In this document: one piece after another, positions 34,969-43,813 of the stretch
Layout: each line of letters starts with the position of its first letter
How positions within the stretch are numbered: position 1 is the first letter of the stretch
From: Soehngenia sp.
GTDB lineage: Bacteria; Bacillota; Clostridia; Tissierellales; Tissierellaceae
Length of the DNA: 57,844 bases
Assembly (NCBI GenBank): GCA_024637045.1
Contig: JAGXFX010000008.1
Coordinates: 1 to 57,844, forward strand
Direction of reading: 5' to 3'
Made by a program: the position numbers and the translations under genes
Notes under the pieces: generated by a model
The model's database searches: none
The model's input: only the letters and a program-made list of their open reading frames with translations
What the model was told of the DNA's origin: nothing

Positions 34969-36222
34969 ATGAAAATAGGATATGCATGTCTAACAAAAGC
35001 GATCCCCTATACGGATTTCAAGGGAACCATACAGAAAAATGCAACTCCAGAGAGGTTGATTGAAATATCAAACCACAACTTAGAGACTCTGGAAAAAATA
35101 CTGGGATATAATATTGAGGATGGCCTGAAAATGTTCAGGCTGTCCTCAGATCTTATTCCCTTTGGGTCAAGCCCTGTCAATAAGACAAAGTGGTGGGATG
35201 ATTTAAGACCCCAATGGGAAAACCTGGGTAGAATAATAAAAGACAATGAAATCAGGGTATCAATGCACCCTGGCCAATATACCGTTTTGAACTCACCGAA
35301 TGAAGATGTTGTAAGCCGTGCAGTGGATGATCTTGTATATCATAATCTGGTACTGGATAGCCTGGGAGCTGATAATTCAGCAAAGATAATTATTCACATA
35401 GGCGGAGTCTACGGAGATAAGAAGTGGGCCATAGATAGATTCAAGGAGAATTACCTTAAGCTTCCGGATAGCATAAAAAAACGATTGATCATTGAAAATG
35501 ATGACAGATCTTACAGGATTGATGAGGTTCTGGAAATTGGAGTTTCAATGGGAATACCTGTGGTTTTTGACAATCTTCATCACCTTGTAAACGGAGGGGG
35601 AGAGGACGACTCAAAGTGGATTGAAAAAGCAGAAAAGACCTGGAAAAAATCAGACGGTCTCCAGAAGATCCATTACTCCCAGCAAAACCCGGAAAGAAAC
35701 CCCGGTGCACATTCAGAAACCATTGATATAAGTCTATTGATGGATTATATTGAGAAAAACATTCACCATGACCTGGATATAATGCTTGAAGTAAAGGATA
35801 AAAATCTTTCAGCGAAAAAAGGTGTCAATGCAATACTGGATACTGGGAAGATTGAAAACCTTGAAAAGGAATGGAGCAGGTACAAATACAATGTGCTTGA
35901 AAGGTTACCGGAAAGCTACCAGCAAATCAGAGAGTTGCTTAAGGACAAAAATTCCTACCCGGTAAGGGAGTTCTACAGTCTTCTGGATAAGGCGATGTAC
36001 AATACAGAACCATCACAGGGAACGGTTGTAAACGGAATTGAGCATGTATGGGGTTATTTCAAGGATATGGCAACCGAAAAAGAGACCTTGCAATTTCGAA
36101 AACAGCTTGAAAGATTCAAGGATGGCAAATTGTCGCTGCAGGCTGTTAAAAACAGTCTTTGGAAGCTGACTGAAAAGTACGGGGATCCCTATCTTTTAAA
36201 GTCCTACTATTTTCATATTTAA
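34969..36222 (+). CDS. uvsE: UV DNA damage endonuclease (UvsE/UVDE type)
   Basis: A 417-residue TIM-barrel repair nuclease. Family motifs: 'MKIGYACL' at the start, 'MFRLSSDLIPFGS', 'RVSMHPGQYTVLNSP', 'IIIHIGGVYGDK', 'LIIENDDRSY', 'PVVFDNLHH' and 'PGAHSETI'. The His/Glu/Asp residues in these strands bind the metal cluster that nicks DNA 5' of UV lesions. Beyond the barrel it has about 110 extra C-terminal residues compared with common uvsE products. AAGGAAAAGACT precedes ATG 34969. The methyltransferase gene follows 12 bases after the stop and is probably co-transcribed. Confidence 0.9.
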   Translation: MKIGYACLTKAIPYTDFKGTIQKNATPERLIEISNHNLETLEKILGYNIEDGLKMFRLSSDLIPFGSSPVNKTKWWDDLRPQWENLGRIIKDNEIRVSMHPGQYTVLNSPNEDVVSRAVDDLVYHNLVLDSLGADNSAKIIIHIGGVYGDKKWAIDRFKENYLKLPDSIKKRLIIENDDRSYRIDEVLEIGVSMGIPVVFDNLHHLVNGGGEDDSKWIEKAEKTWKKSDGLQKIHYSQQNPERNPGAHSETIDISLLMDYIEKNIHHDLDIMLEVKDKNLSAKKGVNAILDTGKIENLEKEWSRYKYNVLERLPESYQQIRELLKDKNSYPVREFYSLLDKAMYNTEPSQGTVVNGIEHVWGYFKDMATEKETLQFRKQLERFKDGKLSLQAVKNSLWKLTEKYGDPYLLKSYYFHI

Positions 36223-36234
36223 GGAGTGAGCACA

Positions 36235-36822
36235 GTGAGCAAAGGAGTATTTCACAAAATTGCACCTGTTTATGGCCTCTTTTACGATCGTCAGGTAAGG
36301 TATTATCGAAAGATTATAAAGGAAAACAAGGATTTTCTAGATTTTAGCGAATACTCCTCAGTTATTGATATTGGATTTGGAACAGGAGCACTTTGCAGGG
36401 TATTGGCTGAAAATGGATTGTCAGTAACAGGTATTGAACCAGTTGAAAAGATGATTCAGATCGCAAAGAAGAAAAATGCTGATATTGATGCAGATTGCCT
36501 AATGGCTGATGTTATTAAGGGGTTGCCTTTTGAAGACAACACATTTGATGTTTCCATTTCATCATACGTAGCCCACGGCATGAAAAAAGAAGACAGATTG
36601 AAGATGTACAGGGAAATGGCAAGGGTTACTGGCAAGAAGATGATCATTTACGATTACAATCAAGAGAGAAGATGGGCAAATGATTTTGCTGAATGGCTTG
36701 AGGGAGGCGACTACTTTAATTTCATTAAAGTGGTCCAGGATGAATTAAGAGAAGAATTCGGCAACGTTGTGAAAAGGGATGTTGATGAGAGAGCAGCCTG
36801 GTATGTAGTTGATCTGGAGTAG
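36235..36822 (+). CDS. Class I SAM-dependent methyltransferase
   Basis: A 195-residue enzyme. It has 'SVIDIGFGTGALCRVLAENGLSVTGIEPVEKMI' (SAM motif I and acidic motif II), 'ADVIKGLPFEDNTFDVSISSYVAHGM' (post I, motif III) and a C-terminal region without a known substrate signature, resembling Methyltransf_11. The start is GTG 36235, eight bases after AAGGAG; the in-frame GTG 36226 overlaps that site. It is likely co-transcribed with uvsE. The substrate is unknown. Confidence 0.85.
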   Translation: MSKGVFHKIAPVYGLFYDRQVRYYRKIIKENKDFLDFSEYSSVIDIGFGTGALCRVLAENGLSVTGIEPVEKMIQIAKKKNADIDADCLMADVIKGLPFEDNTFDVSISSYVAHGMKKEDRLKMYREMARVTGKKMIIYDYNQERRWANDFAEWLEGGDYFNFIKVVQDELREEFGNVVKRDVDERAAWYVVDLE

Positions 36823-36939
36823 ATAAGAATCATTCAGATAAGATGGATTTAGCATTTGATTAACGGTTATATGATTAAAACGAGCTATTTATGGTATATG
36901 TAATAATACAAAGCTGAAAAAAATTAAGGAGGTAATACG

Positions 36940-37170
36940 ATGAGCGTACTAATTTATTCAACCCCATCTTGACCATGGTGTACTAAGGTAAAGGATTACC
37001 TAAGTTCAAAAGAAGTTGCTTACACTGACTATGATGTGTCAAAGGACCAAGAAAAAGCAGTGGAGATGGTTCAGAAATCAGGACAAAGAGGTGTACCAGT
37101 TCTTGATATCAACGGACAGATAATCGTAGGATTTGATAAGGCAGGAATAGACAAGTTGTTAGATCTTTAA
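36940..37170 (+). CDS. Selenocysteine-containing glutaredoxin (UGA read-through at codon 11)
   Basis: ATG 36940 follows AAGGAGG by seven bases. The frame reads MSVLIYSTPS, UGA (36970-36972), PWCTKVKDYLSS..., then 'GQRGVPVLDINGQIIVGFDKAGI' and TAA at 37168-37170, giving 76 residues. Glutaredoxins have CPxC at this place, so UGA replaces the nucleophilic Cys as Sec-Pro-Trp-Cys. The downstream cis-Pro loop (GVPV) and 'GFD' glutathione-site end are intact and the frame stays open. A hairpin suited to a bacterial SECIS begins 13 bases after the UGA. The gene is missed or shortened by standard annotation. It sits alone with its own terminator. Confidence 0.93.
36983..37004 (+). promoter_or_regulatory. 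Predicted bacterial SECIS hairpin
   Basis: Perfect 6-bp stem AGGTAA (36986-36991)/TTACCT (36996-37001) with tetraloop AGGA; two flanking pairs (CT/AG) extend it past a mismatch. The loop G residues lie about 21 nt after the UGA, within the usual range for bacterial SelB recognition. Confidence 0.7.
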
Positions 37171-37174
37171 TCAG

Positions 37175-37198
37175 AGGCTCCCAATTGGGAGCTTTTTA
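37175..37198 (+). terminator. Rho-independent terminator
   Basis: GCTCCCAATTGGGAGC stem followed by TTTTT, five bases after the glutaredoxin stop. Confidence 0.85.
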
Positions 37199-37266
37199 GT
37201 TGTGATGCTTTGATTAAGAGCCTGAAGTCAGCTGATATACTCAATTATCATATTCTTTAAATTTTC

Positions 37267-37295
37267 TGGCAACCCAGAATAATTCGTGGTATAAT
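37267..37295 (+). promoter_or_regulatory. Promoter of the DUF134-Mrp unit
   Basis: Extended -10 TGGTATAAT (TATAAT at 37290-37295) with a poor -35 TGGCAA 17 bp upstream. Confidence 0.55.
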
Positions 37296-37318
37296 ACTGG
37301 GGTATGGAGGTGATTTGA

Positions 37319-37684
37319 TTGGCAAGGCCAACAAAAATAAGACGAGTATGTTGTCTCCCAGAGACTAATCTTTTCGGTCCCTTGAATAGAAGACCATTTG
37401 ATGGTAGTCAAATTGTAATGTCTGTAGAAGAATACGAGACAATCAGACTTATTGATAAAGAAGGGTTAATGCAGGAAGAATGTGCAGAGAGAATGGATGT
37501 AGCCAGGACAACTGTACAAAGAATTTATATATCCGCAAGAAAGAAGCTAGCTGATGCAGTAGTAGACGGTCTTACCCTTAAGATTGAGGGTGGATCATAC
37601 AAACTGTGCGAGGGAGATTGTGATCACGAATACTTCCACTGTGGAAGAAGACGTCGTCAAAGACAACACAGAAACAGAAAATAA
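37319..37684 (+). CDS. DUF134 (UPF0251) DNA-binding protein
   Basis: A 121-residue protein that begins [15 protein letters not shown], diagnostic of DUF134, continues with '[43 protein letters not shown]' (a sigma-70 region-4-like helix-turn-helix) and ends in a Cys/His and Arg-rich tail ('[20 protein letters not shown]') that may bind metal. The start is TTG 37319 behind GGAGGTGAT. It precedes Mrp by 55 bases, a pairing seen repeatedly in anaerobes near Fe-S or Fe-Mo cofactor genes. Its target is unknown. Confidence 0.88.
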   Translation: MARPTKIRRVCCLPETNLFGPLNRRPFDGSQIVMSVEEYETIRLIDKEGLMQEECAERMDVARTTVQRIYISARKKLADAVVDGLTLKIEGGSYKLCEGDCDHEYFHCGRRRRQRQHRNRK

Positions 37685-37739
37685 TAGGTAAGGAATAAAT
37701 CAATAAATATCAAAAAAGAAGAAAGAAGGCGTATTGTTA

Positions 37740-38564
37740 ATGAGTGAAACTTGTAATGACAGCTGCAGTACTTGCAGTGTAGACTGTAATGACAGAACAG
37801 AGCCAGTAAATGAATTTGCAGTGGCTTTAAACGATAAGAGTTCTGTCAAGAAAGTCATAGGAATTGTAAGTGGAAAAGGCGGGGTAGGAAAATCCCTGAT
37901 TACATCAATGATGGCAGTCAACATGAACAGAAAGGGATTCAAGACAGCAATAATGGATGCAGATATAACCGGTCCATCAATTCCCAAGGCTTTCGGTATC
38001 CATGGAAAAGCCGTTTCTAACGGAAAGTCCCTGATGCCTAAAAAGAGTGATACTGGCATAAGCATAATGTCCGTCAACTTTATTCTTGAAAACGAAACAG
38101 ATCCTGTAATTTGGAGAGGACCAATTGTTGCAGGTGTTGTAAAGCAGTTCTGGTCAGATGTTGAGTGGGGAGAAGTGGACTATATGTTCGTTGATATGCC
38201 ACCTGGAACAGGTGATGTACCTTTGACAGTATTCCAGTCGCTTCCAGTGGATGGACTAATCGTTGTAACATCTCCACAGGAGCTAGTATCAATGATTGTT
38301 GCAAAGGCTTCAAACATGGCAAAGATGATGAATATACCAATACTTGGAATAGTTGAGAATATGTCATACTTAAACTGTCCTGATTGTGGCAAAAGGATAA
38401 ACGTATTTGGAGAAAGCAAGGTGGAACAGGTTGCTGCCCAGCAGGGAATTGAACATTTTGCAAGAGTACCTATTGATCCAAGCATTGCTACTCTGGTTGA
38501 TAGCGGATCCATTGAGCAATATGACGTAAGCATGCTGGATGAGCTGATTGATACATTCAAGTAA
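37740..38564 (+). CDS. Mrp/NBP35-type Fe-S carrier ATPase
   Basis: A 274-residue P-loop protein. A short Cys-rich N-terminus ('CNDSCSTCSVDC', residues about 4-15) resembles the NBP35 ferredoxin-like Fe-S site. 'IGIVSGKGGVGKSLITSMMA' is the deviant Walker A, 'DMPPGTGDVPLTV' is the switch region, and 'NMSYLNCPDCGKRINVFG' supplies the paired CxxC of the Mrp family that binds a transferable cluster. It probably delivers Fe-S clusters to apoproteins. Start ATG 37740 was preferred over TTG 37734 because AGAAGG lies ten bases upstream. Confidence 0.92.
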   Translation: MSETCNDSCSTCSVDCNDRTEPVNEFAVALNDKSSVKKVIGIVSGKGGVGKSLITSMMAVNMNRKGFKTAIMDADITGPSIPKAFGIHGKAVSNGKSLMPKKSDTGISIMSVNFILENETDPVIWRGPIVAGVVKQFWSDVEWGEVDYMFVDMPPGTGDVPLTVFQSLPVDGLIVVTSPQELVSMIVAKASNMAKMMNIPILGIVENMSYLNCPDCGKRINVFGESKVEQVAAQQGIEHFARVPIDPSIATLVDSGSIEQYDVSMLDELIDTFK

Positions 38565-38571
38565 TGTGAAG

Positions 38572-38601
38572 AGGAGATCGGGACAGCCTGGTCTCCTTTA
38601 A
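38572..38601 (+). terminator. Probable terminator after mrp
   Basis: Eight-pair stem AGGAGATC/GGTCTCCT (one wobble) and a weak T-rich tail. Confidence 0.55.
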
Positions 38602-38622
38602 CTTTTATTACAGGAGGAAATG

Positions 38623-39144
38623 ATGAACACAAGAAAAATAGTTATGACAGGGATGTTTATAGCTCTGGGAATAGTACTTCCCATTGCGTTTCATAGTTTA
38701 AACATGGGAGGACCGGTTTTCCTTCCAATGCATATACCAGTTTTACTGGCAGGGTTGACCCTTGGACCATTGGCAGGGCTTTTTACGGGAGTGATTACTC
38801 CAATACTAAGTAGCGTATTGACCGGTATGCCGCCAATGTTTCCAATACTTCCAATAATGATATTTGAGTTGGGGGTCTATGGATTGACATCAGGATTTAT
38901 TGCAAAGGAATATCCTGGCAAGATATTTTTCCCATTGATAGCAGGGATGATAGATGGAAGGGTTGCAGCAGCGATTGTGGTATTTGTTTTGGCTACATTC
39001 TTTGGGGTAGAAATGTCTCCGTGGACATTTATTAAAGGTGCCATTGTGACAGGAATACCTGGAATACTAATACAGCTTGTAATCATACCTCCTTTGGTAA
39101 AGGCCATTAGGGGAGCAACAGGCTTACAGGCGAATAGAGCATAG
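38623..39144 (+). CDS. ECF transporter S component
   Basis: A 173-residue membrane protein with five to six helices. It has the S-component start 'RKIVMTGMFIALGIVLPIAFH', the 'PMHIPVLLAGLTLGPLAGLFTGVITPIL' middle helices and 'GRVAAAIVVFVLATFFG'. S components bind a vitamin or cofactor precursor and join a shared EcfAA'T module, which is not in this window. The substrate is not predictable from sequence. AGGAGG lies five bases before ATG 38623; the ATG three bases earlier is too close. Confidence 0.85.
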   Translation: MNTRKIVMTGMFIALGIVLPIAFHSLNMGGPVFLPMHIPVLLAGLTLGPLAGLFTGVITPILSSVLTGMPPMFPILPIMIFELGVYGLTSGFIAKEYPGKIFFPLIAGMIDGRVAAAIVVFVLATFFGVEMSPWTFIKGAIVTGIPGILIQLVIIPPLVKAIRGATGLQANRA

Positions 39145-39209
39145 CTCATCATGTGCAATGAGCGTTTATGGCTGCAGACAGCTGCCATTAGAATAGGAAC
39201 GGTGATAAA

Positions 39210-41030
39210 GTGAATAATTTCAAAAGACCAAAAAAACCCATACTGTATTATTATATAATTGCTATGATTGTAATAATAATACTTAATATGTTCGTATTTC
39301 CAAGGATGATGGAGTCCGACATTGAGCAAATTGATTACGGAACATTCCTTCAAATGCTGGAAAACGGAGAAATCGATGTTGTTGAAATCAAAGACAACGA
39401 CATATTCATACAGGAAAAGGGAACTGATACAGTATTTGTAACAGGGACAATGGATGACCCTGAATTAGTTCAAAAACTGACCAATTCGGACGTAAAATTT
39501 TCAAGGGAAATTTCAGACACAACACCTACTCTGTTCAGTACAATCTTTTCGTGGATAATAACAATAGTCATCTTTGTGGCAATTGGACAATTGATTGCAA
39601 GAACAATGCAGAAGAAAATGGGTGGAGGAAACGATGTTCTTTCCTTTGGAAAGAGCAATGCAAAAATATATGTTGAGTCACAGACTGGTAAGACATTTGA
39701 GGATGTAGCAGGCCAGGACGAAGCAAAGGAAGCTCTGGAGGAGATTGTTGACTATCTTCACAATCCAGGCAAGTACAAGGAAATTGGTGCAAACCTTCCA
39801 AAGGGTGCACTTCTTGTAGGTCCTCCGGGAACAGGTAAGACTCTTCTTGCAAGAGCTGTTGCAGGAGAGGCTAAAGTGCCTTTCTTCTCAATATCAGGAT
39901 CTGAATTTGTTCAGATGTTTGTAGGAATGGGAGCAGCAAAGGTAAGGGATCTTTTCAAGCAGGCTCAGGAAAAGGCACCCTGCATAGTATTTATAGATGA
40001 GATAGACACCATCGGTAAGAAACGTGATGGCGGAGGTATCGGAGGTAACGATGAAAGAGAGCAGACCCTTAATCAGCTTTTAAGCGAGATGGATGGTTTT
40101 GACGGCAAGGAGGGAGTGGTTATCCTTGCTGCAACAAACAGACCTGAGGCACTCGACAAGGCGCTTTTAAGGCCTGGAAGGTTTGATAGGAGGGTTCCGG
40201 TAGAACTGCCCGACCTAAACGGCAGAGAGGCCATTCTGAAGGTTCACGCCAAGGAGGTAAAGGTTGACCCTGACCTGGACTACAACGCAATTGCAAGGGC
40301 AACTGCTGGAGCATCTGGAGCTGATCTTGCCAACATGGTAAATGAAGCTGCACTAAGAGCTGTAAGACAGGGAAGAGAAAGGGTCAGTCAGCCTGACCTT
40401 GAGGAATCCGTTGAGATTGTAATTGCTGGATACCAGAGAAAGAATTCTGTTATTTCAACTAAGGAAAAAAGGATTATTGCTTACCATGAAATCGGTCACG
40501 CACTTGTTGCAGCAAAGCAGACAGATTCAGATCCGGTTCACAAGATAACAATAATTCCAAGGACATCTGGTGCACTGGGTTATACCATGCAGATATCAGA
40601 GCAGGATAGTGTTCTTATGAGCAAGGAAGAGCTGTTCAACAAGATTGTTACAATCACAGGAGGAAGAGCAGCAGAGGAGCTTGTATTTGGCTCCATCAGC
40701 ACTGGCGCTTCCAATGATATTGAGCAGGTTACAAAAATTGCAAGGGCAATGGTGACACGATATGGGATGAGCGAGGATTTTGATATGATGGCGCTGGAGA
40801 CCCAAACCAATATGTACCTTGGTGGAGATGCATCCCTTGCATGCTCAAGTGAAACTTCTTCAAAGATTGATGCTGAGGTATTGAAGATTATCAAGGATGC
40901 GCATGGAAAAGCTACAAGTATCCTGAAAGAGAATATGGATAAACTGAGAGAGTTATCGAATTATCTTCTTGAAATGGAGACAATTTCAGGGGAACAGTTT
41001 ATGGATATATTAAAACTAAAAGAAGAGTAG
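39210..41030 (+). CDS. ftsH: FtsH-type ATP-dependent zinc metalloprotease
   Basis: A 606-residue membrane AAA+ protease. Two N-terminal helices (about 12-30 and 108-128) flank an external domain. The AAA domain has Walker A 'VGPPGTGKT' (about 203-211), Walker B '[11 protein letters not shown]' and SRH '[20 protein letters not shown]'. The peptidase zinc site is HEIGH (426-430), where most FtsH read HEAGH. The downstream Asp ligand ('GASNDIEQ') is present. The start is GTG 39210. It is slightly shorter than classical FtsH and may be a second paralogue rather than the housekeeping copy, which cannot be settled from this window. Confidence 0.92.
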   Translation: MNNFKRPKKPILYYYIIAMIVIIILNMFVFPRMMESDIEQIDYGTFLQMLENGEIDVVEIKDNDIFIQEKGTDTVFVTGTMDDPELVQKLTNSDVKFSREISDTTPTLFSTIFSWIITIVIFVAIGQLIARTMQKKMGGGNDVLSFGKSNAKIYVESQTGKTFEDVAGQDEAKEALEEIVDYLHNPGKYKEIGANLPKGALLVGPPGTGKTLLARAVAGEAKVPFFSISGSEFVQMFVGMGAAKVRDLFKQAQEKAPCIVFIDEIDTIGKKRDGGGIGGNDEREQTLNQLLSEMDGFDGKEGVVILAATNRPEALDKALLRPGRFDRRVPVELPDLNGREAILKVHAKEVKVDPDLDYNAIARATAGASGADLANMVNEAALRAVRQGRERVSQPDLEESVEIVIAGYQRKNSVISTKEKRIIAYHEIGHALVAAKQTDSDPVHKITIIPRTSGALGYTMQISEQDSVLMSKEELFNKIVTITGGRAAEELVFGSISTGASNDIEQVTKIARAMVTRYGMSEDFDMMALETQTNMYLGGDASLACSSETSSKIDAEVLKIIKDAHGKATSILKENMDKLRELSNYLLEMETISGEQFMDILKLKEE

Positions 41031-41038
41031 ATATTACT

Positions 41039-41077
41039 AATGCCAGCAGATAATTTAATCTGCTGGCATTAGTTTTT
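41039..41077 (+). terminator. Rho-independent terminator of ftsH
   Basis: Thirteen-base arms AATGCCAGCAGAT/ATCTGCTGGCATT with an AGTTTTT tail. Confidence 0.9.
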
Positions 41078-41233
41078 CGTCACGAATCATGCCAAGCAAT
41101 TGTCATTGACAAATGGCTTAAAGGCATCTTTTTAGAGTCGGAAAACTGTATAATAAAAGATGAAGTGACATTGAATCATTCGACTGAGAAATTGAAGCTA
41201 TTAAAAGAAATGATTTATAAGGGGGAGTATGGG

Positions 41234-43729
41234 GTGGACAAGAAAATTTTGTGTTGGTTATTAACATTTGCAATGGTTTTATCAATGTTTGGGGGAATTG
41301 GTCAAGTAGCATTTGGTCAGTCATTTACTGATGTAGACAACCATTGGGCAAAAGCAGACATAGAAGAATGGACGGAGAAAGCATTAATAAACGGATATGG
41401 TGATGGCACATTCAAGCCCAATGATAATATCACTAGAGCTGAATTCATTACATTAATCAATAATGTAATAAATATTCAGATGGAGGAAGAAATTTCTTTT
41501 AGTGATGTAGAAGAAAGTGATTGGTATTACAAAGATTTAAAAAAGGCAATGTACGGAGAATACATAACAGGTTATCAAGATAATACTTTTAGAGCAAATG
41601 GAAAGATTACAAGACAGGAAGTTGCTGTTATATTGCAAAACATAGCACAACTAGAAGAAACAGAAGAGGATAGTTTGGGGAAATTTACCGATACAGGAAA
41701 CACACCTGCTTGGAGTAGAGCTTCACTTATGCTTGCAGTGCAGAAAGGTTATTTGACAGGATATGAAGATAATACATTGAAAGCCTCAAACTATATTACA
41801 AGAGCAGAATCAGTCAAGGTTTTGAGTAACTTTTTTGGAACCATTTACATTGAGTCTGGAGTATACGGACCAACTCTAGATGAAGAAGCACTAGCAGTAA
41901 GAGGAAATGTTACTGTTTCAGTTGAAGATGTAACCCTTCAAAACATGATAATATACGGGGATCTATACTTGGCGGAAGGTATAGGAGAAGGGGATGTAAC
42001 ATTAGATAATATTACAGTTACTGGAGAAACTATAGTAAAAGGTGGGGGAGAAAACTCAATCATAATTAAAAACTCATCTCTTGCAAATCTGCTAATAATA
42101 AAAAAAGATGGGAAAATCAGAATTATAGCACAGGGTAATACTACTATAAATAAAACATACCTATATTCATCTGCTAGACTGCAAGTGGAAAGACTAAATG
42201 CTAACAGCTTTGGAGAAGTAGAGGTAATTAGAGTAACTCCAGGAGAAAGCATAAAATTTGAAGGAAGCTTTGATAACATCGACGTTAAGGCACCCGCCGA
42301 TATAGAAATAACAGGCAAGAGTAGAATTGAAGAATTAAACATTCATAAAGATATAAAGAATATTAATTTATTAGTGTCATCAGATTCTACAGTTGAAAAA
42401 TTATATCTAAACTCAGAAATAGAAGTGGTTAATAAGGGTATTATATTGGAAGCTCTAGGAGACTTCGCTAAAGACTCAAAATATGATGTAAGGCTTCCAG
42501 TGAACTTACAGCCTAAAAGAGATTCTAGAACTTCATCCTCTGCAGAACCTTCAACACCTACAGAACCTAAATACAGTCTGACTTTGGAAGTTGATCCAGC
42601 CGGAGCGGGCACAGTTAGTGGTGCTGGGAGCTATGAGGAAGGTACAGAAGTTACAATAACCGCAACTGCTAATGATAGCTATGAGTTTGTAGAATGGAAA
42701 GAAGGAGAAAATCAAATAACTACATCCTCAGCGTTTAGCTATACTATAACTTCTGAAAACAATACATTTACGGCATATTTTGAATCAACTGGAGATTTTG
42801 CGGGTGGTTCAGGTACGGAAAGTGATCCTTATAAAGTGGCAACGGCTGAGCAATTAAATAAAGTTAGAAATTATCTGGATGGACATTTTATACAAATTGC
42901 AGATATAGATTTGGGAGTTTCACCGTGGAATATAGGAGAAGGTTGGAAGCCGATTGGTGGCTGGTCAAATGGACTTGCGGGGTCATATAATGGAAATGGT
43001 TTTATTATTGAAAACCTGACAATTGATTATGAAGGATATGACAGCTACAAAAGCTTATTTCAAGAGCTTGCACCTGGTGGTTTGATTGAGAACGTTAAGA
43101 TGAGAAACGTTGATGTACAAGGCAATAGTTTTGTAAGTGCTCTTGTTGCCTACCAGAGAGGCGGAGAAATTCGAAATTCTTCTGCAGAAGTATCCATACG
43201 AGCCAATAACAATGTGGGAGGTCTAGTGGCACAAAGTGAAGGATTAGTAGCTGAATGCTTTACAAAAGGGTCAGTTCAAGCACTTGAAATTAGCGGCAAT
43301 AACTACTATTTTGGGGGCCTTGTTGGGAGAACAGCTGGTTCAGCTGAAATTTACAATTCTTATTCAACTGCAGAAGTACATGGTGACAACACAGTTGGAG
43401 GTTTGGTTGGAAATGCTTGGGGGATTTCAATCAATAATTGCTACTCAGTGGGAAAAGTTACGGGGACAGATAGAACTGGAGGATTGGTTGGACAGAAGAG
43501 TGATGTAATGGCTATTAATAACAGCTACTGGGACATTGAAACTTCAGGGGTTGGTACTTCAGCAGGAGGTACAGGCTATTCAACATCTGCTATGATTAAA
43601 TCAACAAACAGTGTTCCTATTTATGAAGGTTGGGATTTTGTTACAATCTGGAATATAGATGTAGGAAGTTCTTATCCATATCTGAGAGACAACGAACAAA
43701 TTCCTCATCCAATGCCACCAATAGGTTAA
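41234..43729 (+). CDS. SLH-domain surface protein with bacterial repeat and GLUG motifs
   Basis: An 831-residue exported protein. A signal peptide ends near 'GQVAFGQSF'. Three SLH modules follow (about 28-200: 'FTDVDNHWAKADIEEW..KALINGYGDGTFKPNDNITRAEF', split into repeats) that anchor to wall polymers. A polar beta-rich region (about 210-425) is followed by a 'Ser/Pro/Thr' linker, a divergent beta-repeat (about 450-520: 'GAGTVSGAGSYEEGTEVTITA') and a C-terminal run of GLUG-type repeats ('VGGLVAQ', 'FGGLVGR', 'VGGLVGN', 'TGGLVGQ'). Likely an adhesin or surface-layer component. GTG 41234 follows GGGGGAG. Its codon use is more AT-rich than its neighbours. Confidence 0.9.
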   Translation: MDKKILCWLLTFAMVLSMFGGIGQVAFGQSFTDVDNHWAKADIEEWTEKALINGYGDGTFKPNDNITRAEFITLINNVINIQMEEEISFSDVEESDWYYKDLKKAMYGEYITGYQDNTFRANGKITRQEVAVILQNIAQLEETEEDSLGKFTDTGNTPAWSRASLMLAVQKGYLTGYEDNTLKASNYITRAESVKVLSNFFGTIYIESGVYGPTLDEEALAVRGNVTVSVEDVTLQNMIIYGDLYLAEGIGEGDVTLDNITVTGETIVKGGGENSIIIKNSSLANLLIIKKDGKIRIIAQGNTTINKTYLYSSARLQVERLNANSFGEVEVIRVTPGESIKFEGSFDNIDVKAPADIEITGKSRIEELNIHKDIKNINLLVSSDSTVEKLYLNSEIEVVNKGIILEALGDFAKDSKYDVRLPVNLQPKRDSRTSSSAEPSTPTEPKYSLTLEVDPAGAGTVSGAGSYEEGTEVTITATANDSYEFVEWKEGENQITTSSAFSYTITSENNTFTAYFESTGDFAGGSGTESDPYKVATAEQLNKVRNYLDGHFIQIADIDLGVSPWNIGEGWKPIGGWSNGLAGSYNGNGFIIENLTIDYEGYDSYKSLFQELAPGGLIENVKMRNVDVQGNSFVSALVAYQRGGEIRNSSAEVSIRANNNVGGLVAQSEGLVAECFTKGSVQALEISGNNYYFGGLVGRTAGSAEIYNSYSTAEVHGDNTVGGLVGNAWGISINNCYSVGKVTGTDRTGGLVGQKSDVMAINNSYWDIETSGVGTSAGGTGYSTSAMIKSTNSVPIYEGWDFVTIWNIDVGSSYPYLRDNEQIPHPMPPIG

Positions 43730-43764
43730 TCTTAAGCCACAATAATAAATGGGTTACAAGACCA

Positions 43765-43792
43765 ATGGAGATGATATTAATATCATCTCCAT
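43765..43792 (+). terminator. Rho-independent terminator
   Basis: Perfect 28-base palindrome centred on ATTAAT with arms ATGGAGATGATATT, then TAATTTT. Confidence 0.8.
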
Positions 43793-43813
43793 TAATTTTA
43801 TCTATTCAACTTT

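Noticed and set aside
37267..37295. Strong sigma-A promoter before DUF134
   Set aside because: Kept only as moderate: the -10 is good but the -35 is poor.
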